This document shows, in pieces, positions 26,551-36,039 of a DNA stretch of 64,000 bases. A program made the translations under genes and the position numbers. The DNA is taken from contig NZ_CP045369.1 of assembly GCF_009363535.1 (NCBI RefSeq), positions 1,995,001 to 2,059,000 on the forward strand, given 5' to 3'. Source of the stretch: Microbulbifer sp. THAF38 (GTDB lineage Bacteria > Pseudomonadota > Gammaproteobacteria > Pseudomonadales > Cellvibrionaceae). The notes under the pieces were generated by a model. It was not told the DNA's origin and did no database searches. It worked only from the letters and a program-made list of their open reading frames with translations. Within the stretch, counting starts at the first letter, position 1. Every line of letters begins with the position of its first letter.

Positions 26551-29500
26551 ATGGCGGTTAAGGACGAAAAAACCCGAGAGGAAATCCTGGAAGCGGAGAG
26601 CGAACACCGCTTTAATACCGCGCGTTTTTTTGTTGATAATGCCTCTATATCTTGGGCGCTATTGGTTGGCGTTATGTTTTGGGGCTTGGTTGCCTACCTG
26701 GTAATGCCAAAAAGTAAGGACCCAGATATTCCCGTTCGTATAGCAACGGCAACGACCAAGTGGCCCGGGCAGAGTGCTATTAAGGTAGAGGAATTGGTAA
26801 CGCGCCGTATAGAGAATGCCATCGCCCAGAGTGAATACTTATACCAGCCTGATGCCCGCTCTTTCGCCATAAAATCACTCACTCTTAATGGGGTCTCAAT
26901 AGTACAAACCCAGTTGGCGCCTCATACCGATGTTACTAAAGCATTTAATGACATTAATTTAAAGCTGATAGATGCACAAAGTACGTTGCCATCTGGGGCA
27001 GAAGCCACGCTTTTTAATAGCGAGTTTGGGGATACCGCAGCGGTGCTTTTAGCGGTGGCCAGTCCTCGTGCCGATGCGACGGAGATTAGTCTCAGGGCCG
27101 AGAATATTCGCGAGGCCATATCGGAAGTCCGCGCAGAGTATAAACGCCAAGGATTGGAACAGCGCGTGAGTATTATGGTGGCCCTACCACTTTCAGTGTA
27201 CGGGGCCGATGTCATGGCAGCGTTTCGGGTGTTTTCCCGTTGGCTGAAAGATGAGGGCTACGGCATCGCTTTTAAAATCCTATCTGGACCGGGTTATATC
27301 GGTGTGGACTTTACAACGGATAAGAGTGATGAAGAGTTAATGCTGGCGGAAAAGCGATTTTTGAATGAGCGGCTCAGCGCACAGAAGTTTTTTCCCGATG
27401 CCTGGAGTCCGTTTATCGTGCGGGATATTGCACAAACACGTGAGAGACTGGATGCGGTGGCCGGGGCAAAATATAGCTATCGACAACTGGATGATTTCTC
27501 CGATCTCATTGCTGCCAATATCCGTACTCTGCCCCAGGTTAAACGGGTGCTGCGCTCAGGGGTACTACACCAGCAAGTCGACTTGATTTACTCTCAGGAA
27601 CGGCTTGCCTCATACGGCCTGCGCCCGGATATGATCGCACCGATACTCAATGCGCGTAATACAACTATCCCTGGCGGTACTCTAACCGTGGAGGATATGG
27701 ACGTTGCAATATTTCCCAGTGGAGATTTCACCAACTACGAGGAAATCGGGGACGTGCCTGTAGCCCTGAGCCAGGAGGGTACTCCGGTTTACCTACGGGG
27801 TGTATTAGATGTCTCAATGGGTTATGAGTTGCCGCCGCAGTTATTGAATTATTACATCAGTAGGTCAAAGCACGATGGAGCCTGGCATCGCCATCGCAGT
27901 GTTAACTTGTCGGTGCAAATGCGTGCCGGAGAACAGATTGGTGAGCTGGGTAAGGTACTCACTCAATTACTGGATAAAGTCAGAGCTGACTTGCCGCCGG
28001 ATTTAATTATTGAGCGTGTCTCTGATCAGCCCCGACAGGTAAAAGAGAGTGTCGGGCTTTTTATTGAGGCCTTGGTCGAAGCCATTATTCTCGTCGTGAT
28101 TGTCGCCTTCATCGGCTTTTCAGATTGGCGTTCTGCTGTGCTGTTAATGATTTCCATCCCGATTACCTTGGCGATGACGTTTGGTTTTATCCAATTTATG
28201 GGGGTGGAAATCCAGCAGGTCTCTATTGCAGCACTGATTATTGCTTTGGGGCTATTGGTGGACGACCCTGTCGTTGCAGGGGATGCCATTAAACGACAAA
28301 TGGCCGCGGGTAAACCATCCTTTATCGCTGCTTGGCTCGGGCCAACTTTACTGGCCAAGGCGATTTTCTTTGCAACGCTGACTAACGTAGTGGCTTACCT
28401 GCCTTTCTTACTATTAACCGGTAATCAAGGGGATTTTTTGCATAGCCTACCGGTTGTTATGGCAAGCGCCCTGATTGCTTCACGTATCGTATCCATGACC
28501 TTTCTCCCCTTTATTGGAAATCTCGTTTTGCGTCCGCCAAAGCATACCGAGCCCAGTTTGGCAGAACGAAGAAAGCATGGACTTACCGGCTTCTATTATC
28601 GTACCGCTAATTGGGCAATAGATAATCGGAAGCTTGTTTTGTTAGGGTTTTTAATAGTTTTGATAGCCGGGTTTGCCTTGAAAACCCAGCTAAAAAATGC
28701 TTTTTTCCCCGATGATGTTCAATACCTTTCCTATGTGGATATCTGGCTGCAAAATGATGCGAGTATTGATGCTACGGATAATGTAGCCAAACAAGCGGAG
28801 CAGGTAATACGGGAGACCATTGCCAAACATCAAGGAGCGAGTAGTAAAGATCTTGATGAGTCAATCCTGCAAGCTCTCAGTACGACTGTCGGAGGAGGAG
28901 CCCCGCGCTTTTGGTACACCGTAAATCCGCGACCTCAGCAGGCCAATTATGGGCAGATAATAATTCGACTTAGTAATAAAGATTTAACCCCAGAATTAGT
29001 GCCGATACTCCAGAAAGCTCTCAGTGCAAAGATTCCAGGTGCCTATCTGGATGTCCGTCAACTGCAAACAACGCCGGTGGATTATCCATTTGAGATTCGG
29101 GTGTCCGGGCGGGTAACAACTGGGTCCGAAGAGGAAAAGAGGGATATTTTTACTCTGCGTCAGATTGCAGAAAAAGTAAGGGCTATTGTACAGCAGTCTC
29201 CCTATGCGCGCACTGTGCGGCAGGACTGGGGGGATGAGAGCTTAACTCTGAATATGAATGTTTTGGAAGATCGTGCAGCGATGTCCGGGGTTACCAATTC
29301 GGATATCGCTCTTTCTTCATCAACCGCAATTAATGGTAATGAGGTTGCTACGTTACGTCAGGGGGATAAAGAAATTCCCATTGTTGCTCGTCTGCGACTA
29401 GATCAGCTAGGGCGCTTGCAGGATATCAATAACCTCTATGTATTTGCCTCTGATAGTGAAGTTAGAGTGCCGCTGGAGCAGGTTGCAACAACTGGTGTCG

Positions 29501-30240
29501 ACTTCAAAACTGAAAGAATTCGACGGCTGGAAAAATTTCGAACTATCACAGTGTTCGCCTATCCTTATAGTGGATTTATATCCTCGGATATTATGGGCGA
29601 TGTTAAACAAGAGCTGGAGGCCTTACAGAAAACATTGCCGAGTGGTTATCAGCTACAGGCTTCTGGAGATGCGGCAAACTCCAAACATGGCTTTTCACAG
29701 TTGCTCATGATTCTTGGTGTTTCTTCTGGTGCAATTTTTCTGGCCCTGGTATTCCAATTCAGTAATCTTTTAAAACCACTAGTGGTATTTGCTACGGTGC
29801 CACTTGGAATGGTTGGTGCTTTGGCTGCGTTATATATCACCCGCCAACCGTTTGGTTTTATGGCCTTTCTGGGTATTGTCAGCTTGGTAGGGGTGATTGT
29901 TAGCCATATTATTGTCCTGTTTGACTTTATTGAAGTACGCCATGCCGCTGGCGATCCATTTAGAGAGGCGCTATTAGATGCGGGCATTTTACGACTAAGG
30001 CCAATACTAATCACTATTGCGGCTACCACCTGTGCCCTGATACCTCTCGCCTTTCATGGAGGCCCGCTATGGCAACCCTTGTGTTTTGCCCAAATCGGAG
30101 GGTTGATTTTGGCGACTTGTGGCACCTTACTATTGGTGCCGGTGCTTTATACCGTTATGGTGGTGGATCTCAAGTGGATTCGTTGGGTAGAAAAACCCTC
30201 AGATCAGGATGACAACAGTCAAAGCACTGTAAAGGCATAG
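26551..30240 (+). CDS. RND-family efflux permease with an enlarged N-terminal periplasmic domain
   Basis: A 1229-residue proton-driven RND transporter, about 200 residues longer than AcrB-type pumps. The proton-relay aspartates of helix 4 are present (LLVDDPVVAGDA, D571-D572). The position of AcrB Lys940 in helix 10 has no lysine (LVGVIVSHIIVLFDF, about 1112-1126). The extra length lies mainly in the first periplasmic loop, roughly residues 195-312, before the LDDFSDLIAANI segment that matches the normal porter domain. Twelve membrane helices can be placed. AAGGGA precedes the ATG. It completes the efflux operon; no regulator gene is adjacent. Confidence 0.93.
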   Translation: MAVKDEKTREEILEAESEHRFNTARFFVDNASISWALLVGVMFWGLVAYLVMPKSKDPDIPVRIATATTKWPGQSAIKVEELVTRRIENAIAQSEYLYQPDARSFAIKSLTLNGVSIVQTQLAPHTDVTKAFNDINLKLIDAQSTLPSGAEATLFNSEFGDTAAVLLAVASPRADATEISLRAENIREAISEVRAEYKRQGLEQRVSIMVALPLSVYGADVMAAFRVFSRWLKDEGYGIAFKILSGPGYIGVDFTTDKSDEELMLAEKRFLNERLSAQKFFPDAWSPFIVRDIAQTRERLDAVAGAKYSYRQLDDFSDLIAANIRTLPQVKRVLRSGVLHQQVDLIYSQERLASYGLRPDMIAPILNARNTTIPGGTLTVEDMDVAIFPSGDFTNYEEIGDVPVALSQEGTPVYLRGVLDVSMGYELPPQLLNYYISRSKHDGAWHRHRSVNLSVQMRAGEQIGELGKVLTQLLDKVRADLPPDLIIERVSDQPRQVKESVGLFIEALVEAIILVVIVAFIGFSDWRSAVLLMISIPITLAMTFGFIQFMGVEIQQVSIAALIIALGLLVDDPVVAGDAIKRQMAAGKPSFIAAWLGPTLLAKAIFFATLTNVVAYLPFLLLTGNQGDFLHSLPVVMASALIASRIVSMTFLPFIGNLVLRPPKHTEPSLAERRKHGLTGFYYRTANWAIDNRKLVLLGFLIVLIAGFALKTQLKNAFFPDDVQYLSYVDIWLQNDASIDATDNVAKQAEQVIRETIAKHQGASSKDLDESILQALSTTVGGGAPRFWYTVNPRPQQANYGQIIIRLSNKDLTPELVPILQKALSAKIPGAYLDVRQLQTTPVDYPFEIRVSGRVTTGSEEEKRDIFTLRQIAEKVRAIVQQSPYARTVRQDWGDESLTLNMNVLEDRAAMSGVTNSDIALSSSTAINGNEVATLRQGDKEIPIVARLRLDQLGRLQDINNLYVFASDSEVRVPLEQVATTGVDFKTERIRRLEKFRTITVFAYPYSGFISSDIMGDVKQELEALQKTLPSGYQLQASGDAANSKHGFSQLLMILGVSSGAIFLALVFQFSNLLKPLVVFATVPLGMVGALAALYITRQPFGFMAFLGIVSLVGVIVSHIIVLFDFIEVRHAAGDPFREALLDAGILRLRPILITIAATTCALIPLAFHGGPLWQPLCFAQIGGLILATCGTLLLVPVLYTVMVVDLKWIRWVEKPSDQDDNSQSTVKA

Positions 30241-30359
30241 GTAATCTACTTATCAGTCATGTATCTAAGAGTGGGAATAGTCATCTCATACTCCTTGAGT
30301 AGCTGGGCATTGACTATGGTTGGGACTCATAACCTCAATCAGAAATGAAAGGATGTCAG

Positions 30360-30638
30360 ATGCGTCTTTTGATGAAAATCCTGATCCCCGTTAAGAGCGG
30401 AAACAATGCTATTGCCGACAAGTCTATGTCGAGGGTATTTAATGACTTCATTGCCTCTGCAGAGCCGGAGTCCTCTTATTTTTTTCTTGAAGATGGCAAA
30501 CGTGGAGCCATTTTTATCCTGGAGGAAAAGCGACAGGATCATTTGATGGCTTACAATGAAAAATTTTTCTCTGCTTTAAATGCTGAAATCTGGATTACAC
30601 CCGTTTTAAACCAAAAAGAGTTGCAAAAGCACCTTTAA
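30360..30638 (+). CDS. Conserved small protein, muconolactone-isomerase-like fold (uncertain)
   Basis: A 92-residue protein beginning MRLLMKILIPVKSGNNA and containing PESSYFFLEDGKRGAIFILE. The pattern resembles a widespread family of about 95-residue proteins sometimes mis-annotated as pantothenate synthetase, with a ferredoxin-like alpha/beta barrel fold. The function is unknown. The ATG at 30360 is used because AAGGA lies 6 bases before it; an ATG five codons earlier is less well placed. It lies 119 bases after the efflux operon. Confidence 0.65.
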   Translation: MRLLMKILIPVKSGNNAIADKSMSRVFNDFIASAEPESSYFFLEDGKRGAIFILEEKRQDHLMAYNEKFFSALNAEIWITPVLNQKELQKHL

Positions 30639-30800
30639 GCGATGCTTGGACACTGATCGAGAGCTGTTGGGACCATAGGTTTAGGACATTAGACTGATCT
30701 TTGGTTTTCTTGTGAGTTTCACAGTAACCTCTTATCTTTATAAGTCTTTTAAAGGCTTGTAAGTATTAATCCAGGAATTGCAATTTATCTGGGGTTCTAT

Positions 30801-31409
30801 ATGCCTATTAGTGATAACAGAGGAAGTAGGGAGGTATCAAATAGTTTAAAAGTTCTATTGTTTTTTTTAATTTTTGGATTCTCTTACAGTACTGTAGGAT
30901 TACAGCTTGGATATTCTTCTAGTGGTTATTACTGGCAATCGGGTAATGCAAATATCAAGCAGCTTCATTTAACTGAGAGCTGTTCGCCATTTAAAAAGAT
31001 TGCAGCTACACCTCAAAACCAATATGCATCGAGTGAGCTTCTTGGGATTGTAATTTTTAGGACCATTGCCAGAGATGTTTCAACCTCGCAAAGAGTAAAA
31101 ACGCCACCTATACGTCATTTCGACGCCGTCACCGAAATCGATTTCAAACCGAACTTGGCCCGTAAAAGGTACCACCGTATTTGTGATCGCAAGGCACCAC
31201 AGAATTTAAACTCCTGTGCCGAGGCGCAATGGCAGTACCGTCAAGCTAAGGCTTGCTTGCAGGCTCGAGAGGACTGGGAAGTTAAGTGGGGCACTTCGGA
31301 AACCGCAGAGCCCCATGAACGAGCACTGGAGAATGTTAGATCAAGAGTAAAGAATGCTGAGAGGGATCGGCGCCGGTATTGCGAACTCGGGAAAAATTCT
31401 AAGGATTGA
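30801..31409 (+). CDS. Hypothetical protein with one N-terminal membrane segment
   Basis: A 202-residue protein with a hydrophobic stretch at about residues 17-35 (VLLFFLIFGFSYSTVGL), probably a signal or anchor, and a basic, cysteine-containing C-terminal half that is likely helical (ERALENVRSRVKNAERDRRRY). I do not recognise a family. No strong ribosome site is visible, so the start is uncertain. Its base composition resembles the surrounding AT-richer accessory DNA. Confidence 0.55.
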   Translation: MPISDNRGSREVSNSLKVLLFFLIFGFSYSTVGLQLGYSSSGYYWQSGNANIKQLHLTESCSPFKKIAATPQNQYASSELLGIVIFRTIARDVSTSQRVKTPPIRHFDAVTEIDFKPNLARKRYHRICDRKAPQNLNSCAEAQWQYRQAKACLQAREDWEVKWGTSETAEPHERALENVRSRVKNAERDRRRYCELGKNSKD

Positions 31410-31626
31410 GCCTCTCTGAAGGGATCGAATATAGCTCCAACTTTTTGGGTAGTTCAACAAGTTGTGAACTCGGCCTAGGTGCATGGTGCATGTTGGTTTT
31501 AACTTGGGATGGCTTATCAAGGGCTCCCGCTCTTGTTCTTGCTGGCAATCAATTTCTCTAGCAGTGACTCACCGCTTTGCTATCTGTAGACTGTTTCACC
31601 AGTAGGACTTGAAATGAGCGAAATTT

Positions 31627-32556
31627 GTGGAAGAACGTGTATTGTTGACTGGTGCCAGTGGCTTTGTAGGTAGAGCGCTCATGCCGGCCCTACGAGATAA
31701 AGGCTTTAATGTACTGCCCGTGTATCGTCAAGCGATTGAGGGAGGGCTTCAGATACCGCAAATAGACGCGGAGACTGATTGGAATTCCGCTCTCAGAAAT
31801 ATTGACGTTGTCATTCATGCAGCTGCGCGAGTTCACGTAATGCATGAAAGTGCTGCTGATCCCCTGGCAGAGTTTCGTAAAGTAAACTTGGAAGGCACCC
31901 TCCAGCTTGCTCGTCAGGCTGCCTTATCTGGAGTGAAAAGATTTATCTTCCTGAGCTCTATTAAGGTGAACGGGGAGTCTACCACCGGTAGGGCGCCATT
32001 TACTGCTGAGGAAGCCCCACATCCGGCCGATCCCTATGCCATTTCTAAAAAAGAAGCTGAGGATGCGCTGCTGGCCTTGGCTGAGGAAACAGGTTTGGAA
32101 GTAGTCATTATCCGCCCACCATTGGTGTATGGACCGGGGGTGAAGGCCAACTTTCAATCCATGATGCGATGGCTTCAGAAAGGTGTCCCGCTACCCTTGG
32201 GCTCGATAGAGAATCGTCGCAGCTTGGTCTCTGTCTATAACCTGATCGATTTGATTGCAGTTTGTATTGCTCATCCAAAGGCCAGAAACCAAATCTTCCT
32301 TGTGTCCGATGACTTAGATATGTCCATCACAGGTTTGCTGGTGCGACTCGCCAGCGCTCTGGGCTGTCATGCCCGATTAGTACCCGTGCCGGAATCTGTG
32401 CTGACATTCACTCTCACCCTTTTGGGAAAAAAGGCCATAGCTGATCGTTTGTGTGGCTCCTTGCAAGTGGATATCGAGAAAACCAAGCTATTACTGGGCT
32501 GGGAACCACCGGTAACTGTAGAAGAGGGGTTGGCTAAAACTGTTGAAGGCCTATAA
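31627..32556 (+). CDS. NAD-dependent epimerase/dehydratase (nucleotide-sugar type)
   Basis: A 309-residue extended short-chain dehydrogenase: TGASGFVGRAL is the NAD-binding loop, HAAARVHVMHE the adjacent strand, SSIKVNGEST supplies the catalytic Ser, and DPYAISKKEAE the Tyr-x3-Lys pair. This matches UDP-sugar 4-epimerase-like enzymes of surface-polysaccharide loci (WbpV/Gne-like). No polysaccharide genes are nearby. The start is a GTG; an ATG 13 bases upstream is out of frame. Confidence 0.88.
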   Translation: MEERVLLTGASGFVGRALMPALRDKGFNVLPVYRQAIEGGLQIPQIDAETDWNSALRNIDVVIHAAARVHVMHESAADPLAEFRKVNLEGTLQLARQAALSGVKRFIFLSSIKVNGESTTGRAPFTAEEAPHPADPYAISKKEAEDALLALAEETGLEVVIIRPPLVYGPGVKANFQSMMRWLQKGVPLPLGSIENRRSLVSVYNLIDLIAVCIAHPKARNQIFLVSDDLDMSITGLLVRLASALGCHARLVPVPESVLTFTLTLLGKKAIADRLCGSLQVDIEKTKLLLGWEPPVTVEEGLAKTVEGL

Positions 32557-32593
32557 AAATCTGGTAAGAGCTAATTTTTCTGGTCATAAAACA

Positions 32594-32621
32594 GAGGCCG
32601 CGAAGTAGCTACTGCGGCCTC
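32594..32621 (-). terminator. Terminator between convergent genes
   Basis: An 8-bp GC-rich stem GAGGCCGC / GCGGCCTC, with a small inner palindrome GTAGCTAC, lies just after the lipoprotein stop; on the minus strand it is followed by TGTTTTATG. Confidence 0.65.
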
Positions 32622-32628
32622 CCGTCCC

Positions 32629-33180
32629 CTAGCCTTGTCTATTGACAACAGCAGAGTAAAAACCCATTAGATATGAGCTGGGAACATCAATAACTGAGCG
32701 ATGCCCTGATTTTGCGTACAGTTTCACTCTCAGTTTATCTCGGCGTTTGAGGGCGTCGGTAATTTGATCCTCGCTCAATGCTACCTCTAATGTCTCTTCA
32801 AGCATGCAGCTATTCGTTGAAGCGCAGTTGAGTGTTTTTCTATTCAGCTGAGAGAATTCAAGCTGGCCTCCACTACCTAAGATCGCTTTTTCATAGTTGC
32901 GCCAGTTTTCCCGGTAAGTAATATCAATCTGTAGCAGATACTGAGGGGAGGTACCATCACTGGGGGCAAGAGCACGCATTTTATAGTAGTACAAATTGTA
33001 AGCGGAACCGTCTGTGGTCCCCTGCATTGGGGGGCCGCTATATTCAGTTGCACTCTCATCGGCGGTAATCTGTATTGCCACTGCCTGGCGAACTTCGCTA
33101 GCGCTTTTTTGTGTAATGCTCGTCGTAGCGCTACACCCGGCTAATAAGATAGCCGCCAGACCGATCGCAAATTTGCTCAT
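32629..33180 (-). CDS. Hypothetical lipoprotein
   Basis: A 183-residue protein with a clear lipoprotein signal peptide ending LLAGC (Cys16). The mature part is predicted to be mostly beta-structure (PQYLLQIDITYRENW, EFSQLNRKTLNC) and has two cysteines (NCASTNSC) that may form a disulfide. The family is not recognised. GGAAGGGTAT precedes the ATG on the minus strand. It converges with the epimerase gene. Confidence 0.75.
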   Translation of the reverse strand: MSKFAIGLAAILLAGCSATTSITQKSASEVRQAVAIQITADESATEYSGPPMQGTTDGSAYNLYYYKMRALAPSDGTSPQYLLQIDITYRENWRNYEKAILGSGGQLEFSQLNRKTLNCASTNSCMLEETLEVALSEDQITDALKRRDKLRVKLYAKSGHRSVIDVPSSYLMGFYSAVVNRQG

Positions 33181-33616
33181 ATACCCTTCCTGCTACGATA
33201 GAGGCTTTGATTTTATAGGCGCGAAGTATCTCATATTTGAAGCCTGTTGTAGGGATTGAAGCGCACTTTTTTACATAATTGAGCACATTAACAGTCATAT
33301 TTGATTTGATTCGTCAATACATCCAATTATAAATTTGCCTTTACTCATATCACATTTGCATATTGGTATTGCCGGCTGTAGGAATGCTGTAAGCAAGGAT
33401 CAAGCAATCTGTAAAGTTCATTGATAGAGCATCTATTATTACCGAAAAGTCTGAGTCATAGAGTTTCAGCGTGATTGCTAGCTCAAATTATCATAAACGA
33501 TTAAAGAGCTGGTGGTTTGTGGTTGTGGATTGTCGGTCAAATTCACGTGGCTATAAAAGTAATCAATAAGCATGATCAATGTTCTTATAATATATGGAAA
33601 GGTTTGAGGTGCTCTA
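33181..33616. other. AT-rich intergenic region, nothing recognised
   Basis: The divergent space between the lipoprotein gene and the patatin gene. I see no coding frame or stable hairpin. Confidence 0.4.
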
Positions 33617-34762
33617 ATGAAGGTCAGGTATATTACGGCCATTATTGTGCTCATTTTGGGTCTGCTGGTGTATTTCTATAACCATCAGTTTATCCAAGGA
33701 GTAAAGTTTGAATCGCAGCCAATTGCGAGCGAGCTAATAAAGAGTAATGAGGACCTTAAAAAGAAAGAAACAATTAATATCTTGATTATCGAAGGTGGCG
33801 GTGTTCGCGGCCTTATTCCCCTCTATCTGATGCGCTATATTGAGGAACAGCTTGGCAGGCCCATTGAGGAATTTTTCGATGTGTTTAGTGGGGTGTCGAC
33901 GGGTGCAATTATTGCAACCAGTTTAAATATACCGGATGCGGAGTTTAACCGCTTAGACTCGGGGAAAACTCTCTCAAAAAATGAAAAGCTAATCAGTATT
34001 TATGAAAACGAAAGTGAGTACATTTTTTCTGCACCTTGGTATCACAACATTTTAACGGCCAATGGTTATCTTTCCCCTAAGTTTAAGGGAAGTCACCTGT
34101 GTAAAGTGTTAAAGAAAAATTACTCCACTCAGATGAACTTCACTAGTTTGAACAATTATGTAATCATTCCTTCTCTGGATATACATAATGGCCAATTGCA
34201 TCTGTTTAAGAACCGGGGAGATGAGGTAGGTAAGCTACCAACAAATACCCTATATCAACTGGTTCTAGCAGCGTCCAGCGCAGAAGCTTATTTCACCCCA
34301 GTAGATTTTGTAACTGCGGATGGTACTTTAAGCCATCGGTATTTTGCAGATGCGGCAATCACAGCTAACGACCCAGCTAGCATTATATTGCATGATGTAA
34401 TTAATGAGTTTCCTGATAAAAACTATTATGTGTTGATTCTTGGGTCTGGTATTCATCCGGTGCAGACTATGGATTTTAATTATAGGAGCTTGAAAAGCTG
34501 GGGGAAATTGCGTTGGTTTCAAGATGCTATATTTAGTATGACAAGATCTATGGATTATCAACAAATATTTTCTCTAGAGATAGCAAAATCTTTAGCATCC
34601 TCGCGGGTGAGCTATGACTACCTAAATATTCAACTGATAGATCCATTTGTTGGCCCTTTTGATTATAAATCAATTGACAAGCTTAAGGTTCTTTCAGATA
34701 GACTTATTGAAGAAAATAAGGCGGAGATCGATCGGGTGATTGATTCTCTTGAAGGAGAATAG
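33617..34762 (+). CDS. Membrane-anchored patatin-like phospholipase
   Basis: A 381-residue protein with an N-terminal membrane anchor (about 5-22) and a patatin lipase domain: oxyanion loop GGGVRG (60-65), nucleophile motif GVSTG with Ser94, and the catalytic Asp245 in YFADAAI, where the usual DGA/DGG is DAA. Patatins hydrolyse acyl chains from membrane lipids. Patatin effectors occur in CBASS phage defence, but no nucleotidyltransferase gene lies nearby, so a general lipase role is as likely. The gene is AT-rich and isolated. Confidence 0.9.
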   Translation: MKVRYITAIIVLILGLLVYFYNHQFIQGVKFESQPIASELIKSNEDLKKKETINILIIEGGGVRGLIPLYLMRYIEEQLGRPIEEFFDVFSGVSTGAIIATSLNIPDAEFNRLDSGKTLSKNEKLISIYENESEYIFSAPWYHNILTANGYLSPKFKGSHLCKVLKKNYSTQMNFTSLNNYVIIPSLDIHNGQLHLFKNRGDEVGKLPTNTLYQLVLAASSAEAYFTPVDFVTADGTLSHRYFADAAITANDPASIILHDVINEFPDKNYYVLILGSGIHPVQTMDFNYRSLKSWGKLRWFQDAIFSMTRSMDYQQIFSLEIAKSLASSRVSYDYLNIQLIDPFVGPFDYKSIDKLKVLSDRLIEENKAEIDRVIDSLEGE

Positions 34763-34794
34763 CAAAACAGCTAGGACTAATTCTGTTGGTGTTG

Positions 34795-35433
34795 TTAATC
34801 TCTTGTATTTCCTACTAATCCAGGCAGCTCGTCCATTGTAGTGAAGCTCACAATACCTTTAATGTTGCACTGCTCTTCAAATCTATTAAAGAAGAAGGTT
34901 GTCATTCCTGCATCTGTACCAGCTTTAACGCCCACGGGACCATCATCAATAACGATGCAGTTTTCTACAGGATAACCCATCCGCTTGGCTGCATGTAGAT
35001 ATATACCTGGATCTGGCTTCCAAATACCTACCTCGTAAGAGCTATATAAATTGTCCCCAAAGTATTTGGATAAACCACATAGGCCTAAAGTATGCTTTAT
35101 TTTTTCTATTGGTCCGCTAGATACCACTGCCTTTGGGGCATCTAGTGCTTCTAGAGCCTCAATTACCCCTTCAACAGGTCTAAGTTCTTTGTTAAATAGG
35201 CCTGATACTATAGTTCGATACTCTTGTACGAAATCTCCTGGCAGGTCGAGTCCATTTTCCTTTTCTAAAATAGATAGTAGGCTTGAGAGTTTCCATCCTC
35301 TGAAACGGATCACTAACTCATCAGCATCCAGTGCTATCCCAAAGCGCCTGAACATTAGCACGAGGCCTATGTTACAAAGATACTCGCTATCAACTAATGT
35401 TCCATCATTGTCAAAGAGTAAACAATTATCCAT
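34795..35433 (-). CDS. HAD-superfamily phosphatase (YieH/beta-phosphoglucomutase-like)
   Basis: A 212-residue haloacid dehalogenase-type enzyme with all four motifs: FDNDGTLVDSE (nucleophile Asp8 and acid Asp10), AVVSSGP (Thr/Ser motif II), GIWKPDPGIYL (Lys motif III) and CIVIDDGPVGVKAG (motif IV). The cap domain between motifs I and II is helical, as in subfamily I phosphatases such as E. coli YieH (6-phosphogluconate phosphatase). The exact substrate cannot be read from sequence. It converges on the patatin gene. Confidence 0.9.
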   Translation of the reverse strand: MDNCLLFDNDGTLVDSEYLCNIGLVLMFRRFGIALDADELVIRFRGWKLSSLLSILEKENGLDLPGDFVQEYRTIVSGLFNKELRPVEGVIEALEALDAPKAVVSSGPIEKIKHTLGLCGLSKYFGDNLYSSYEVGIWKPDPGIYLHAAKRMGYPVENCIVIDDGPVGVKAGTDAGMTTFFFNRFEEQCNIKGIVSFTTMDELPGLVGNTRD

Positions 35434-36039
35434 GGCTCAAAATATAAGAAAAAGAGTATTTGGGAGAGACATCTTAGCATTTTCAAAGTGATATCTAGAG
35501 CTGGTTAATCGTTCCATGTAAATGATTTTCTACTAAGCGCTATATGGCATGGTTAATGGGTGCTTCCTGAAAGCTAAAATTTCAGGAGGGAGGCAAGTAT
35601 AAGTGCAGTAAGCATTATCTAGCTGGCCCAATCAAGCCAGCTCCAGAGCTAATAATTGCTATTTTCATAATGCGTTTTCCTTAAAGCAATGGTAGCCAAG
35701 CCATTGTATGAGGGTGTTGATCAGCAAGGCGGTTGTCGTTGCACAGTAAGTACTTTTACTGTTGATTAATACTTGCCGCAGCTCAAAGTGGCATTGGGCA
35801 AAGCAGCCGTGAGACAGATGGTAGGACTAGTATCCATTTATGATTTATCTTTGTCAGGTTGTTTGGTGTGCCAATCATACGAACCTAAGCACATGCCAAT
35901 ATATTGGACGCAATGACTATTGCAATCGGGGTTAGGTTATATTCCTTCTTCCTTCAGATAACAAATATCCCATGTAGTGGCCAGCTAGCCCAATTGAGCC
36001 CCTTGAACATGGCTTCGCTACGATGAATGGAGAGCTCTT
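35434..36039. other. AT-rich intergenic region with a gene remnant
   Basis: No intact gene is present. A 17-codon remnant with a dinucleotide-binding motif lies at 35615-35668 on the minus strand, and an 8-bp hairpin (TCCTGAAA / TTTCAGGA) lies at 35565-35587. The rest looks featureless. Confidence 0.45.
35615..35668 (-). pseudogene. 5' remnant of a Rossmann-fold (FAD/NAD) gene
   Basis: An AAGGA-preceded ATG opens MKIAIISSGAGLIGPAR and then a stop. The start is typical of FAD- or NAD-binding oxidoreductases (GxGxxG-type loop), so this may be the severed beginning of a lost gene. It is only 17 codons, so chance cannot be excluded. Confidence 0.3.

Noticed and set aside
33617..34762. CBASS-type defence operon with a patatin effector
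   Set aside because: No CD-NTase, E1/E2, JAB or HORMA gene is adjacent; neighbours are a lipoprotein and a HAD phosphatase.
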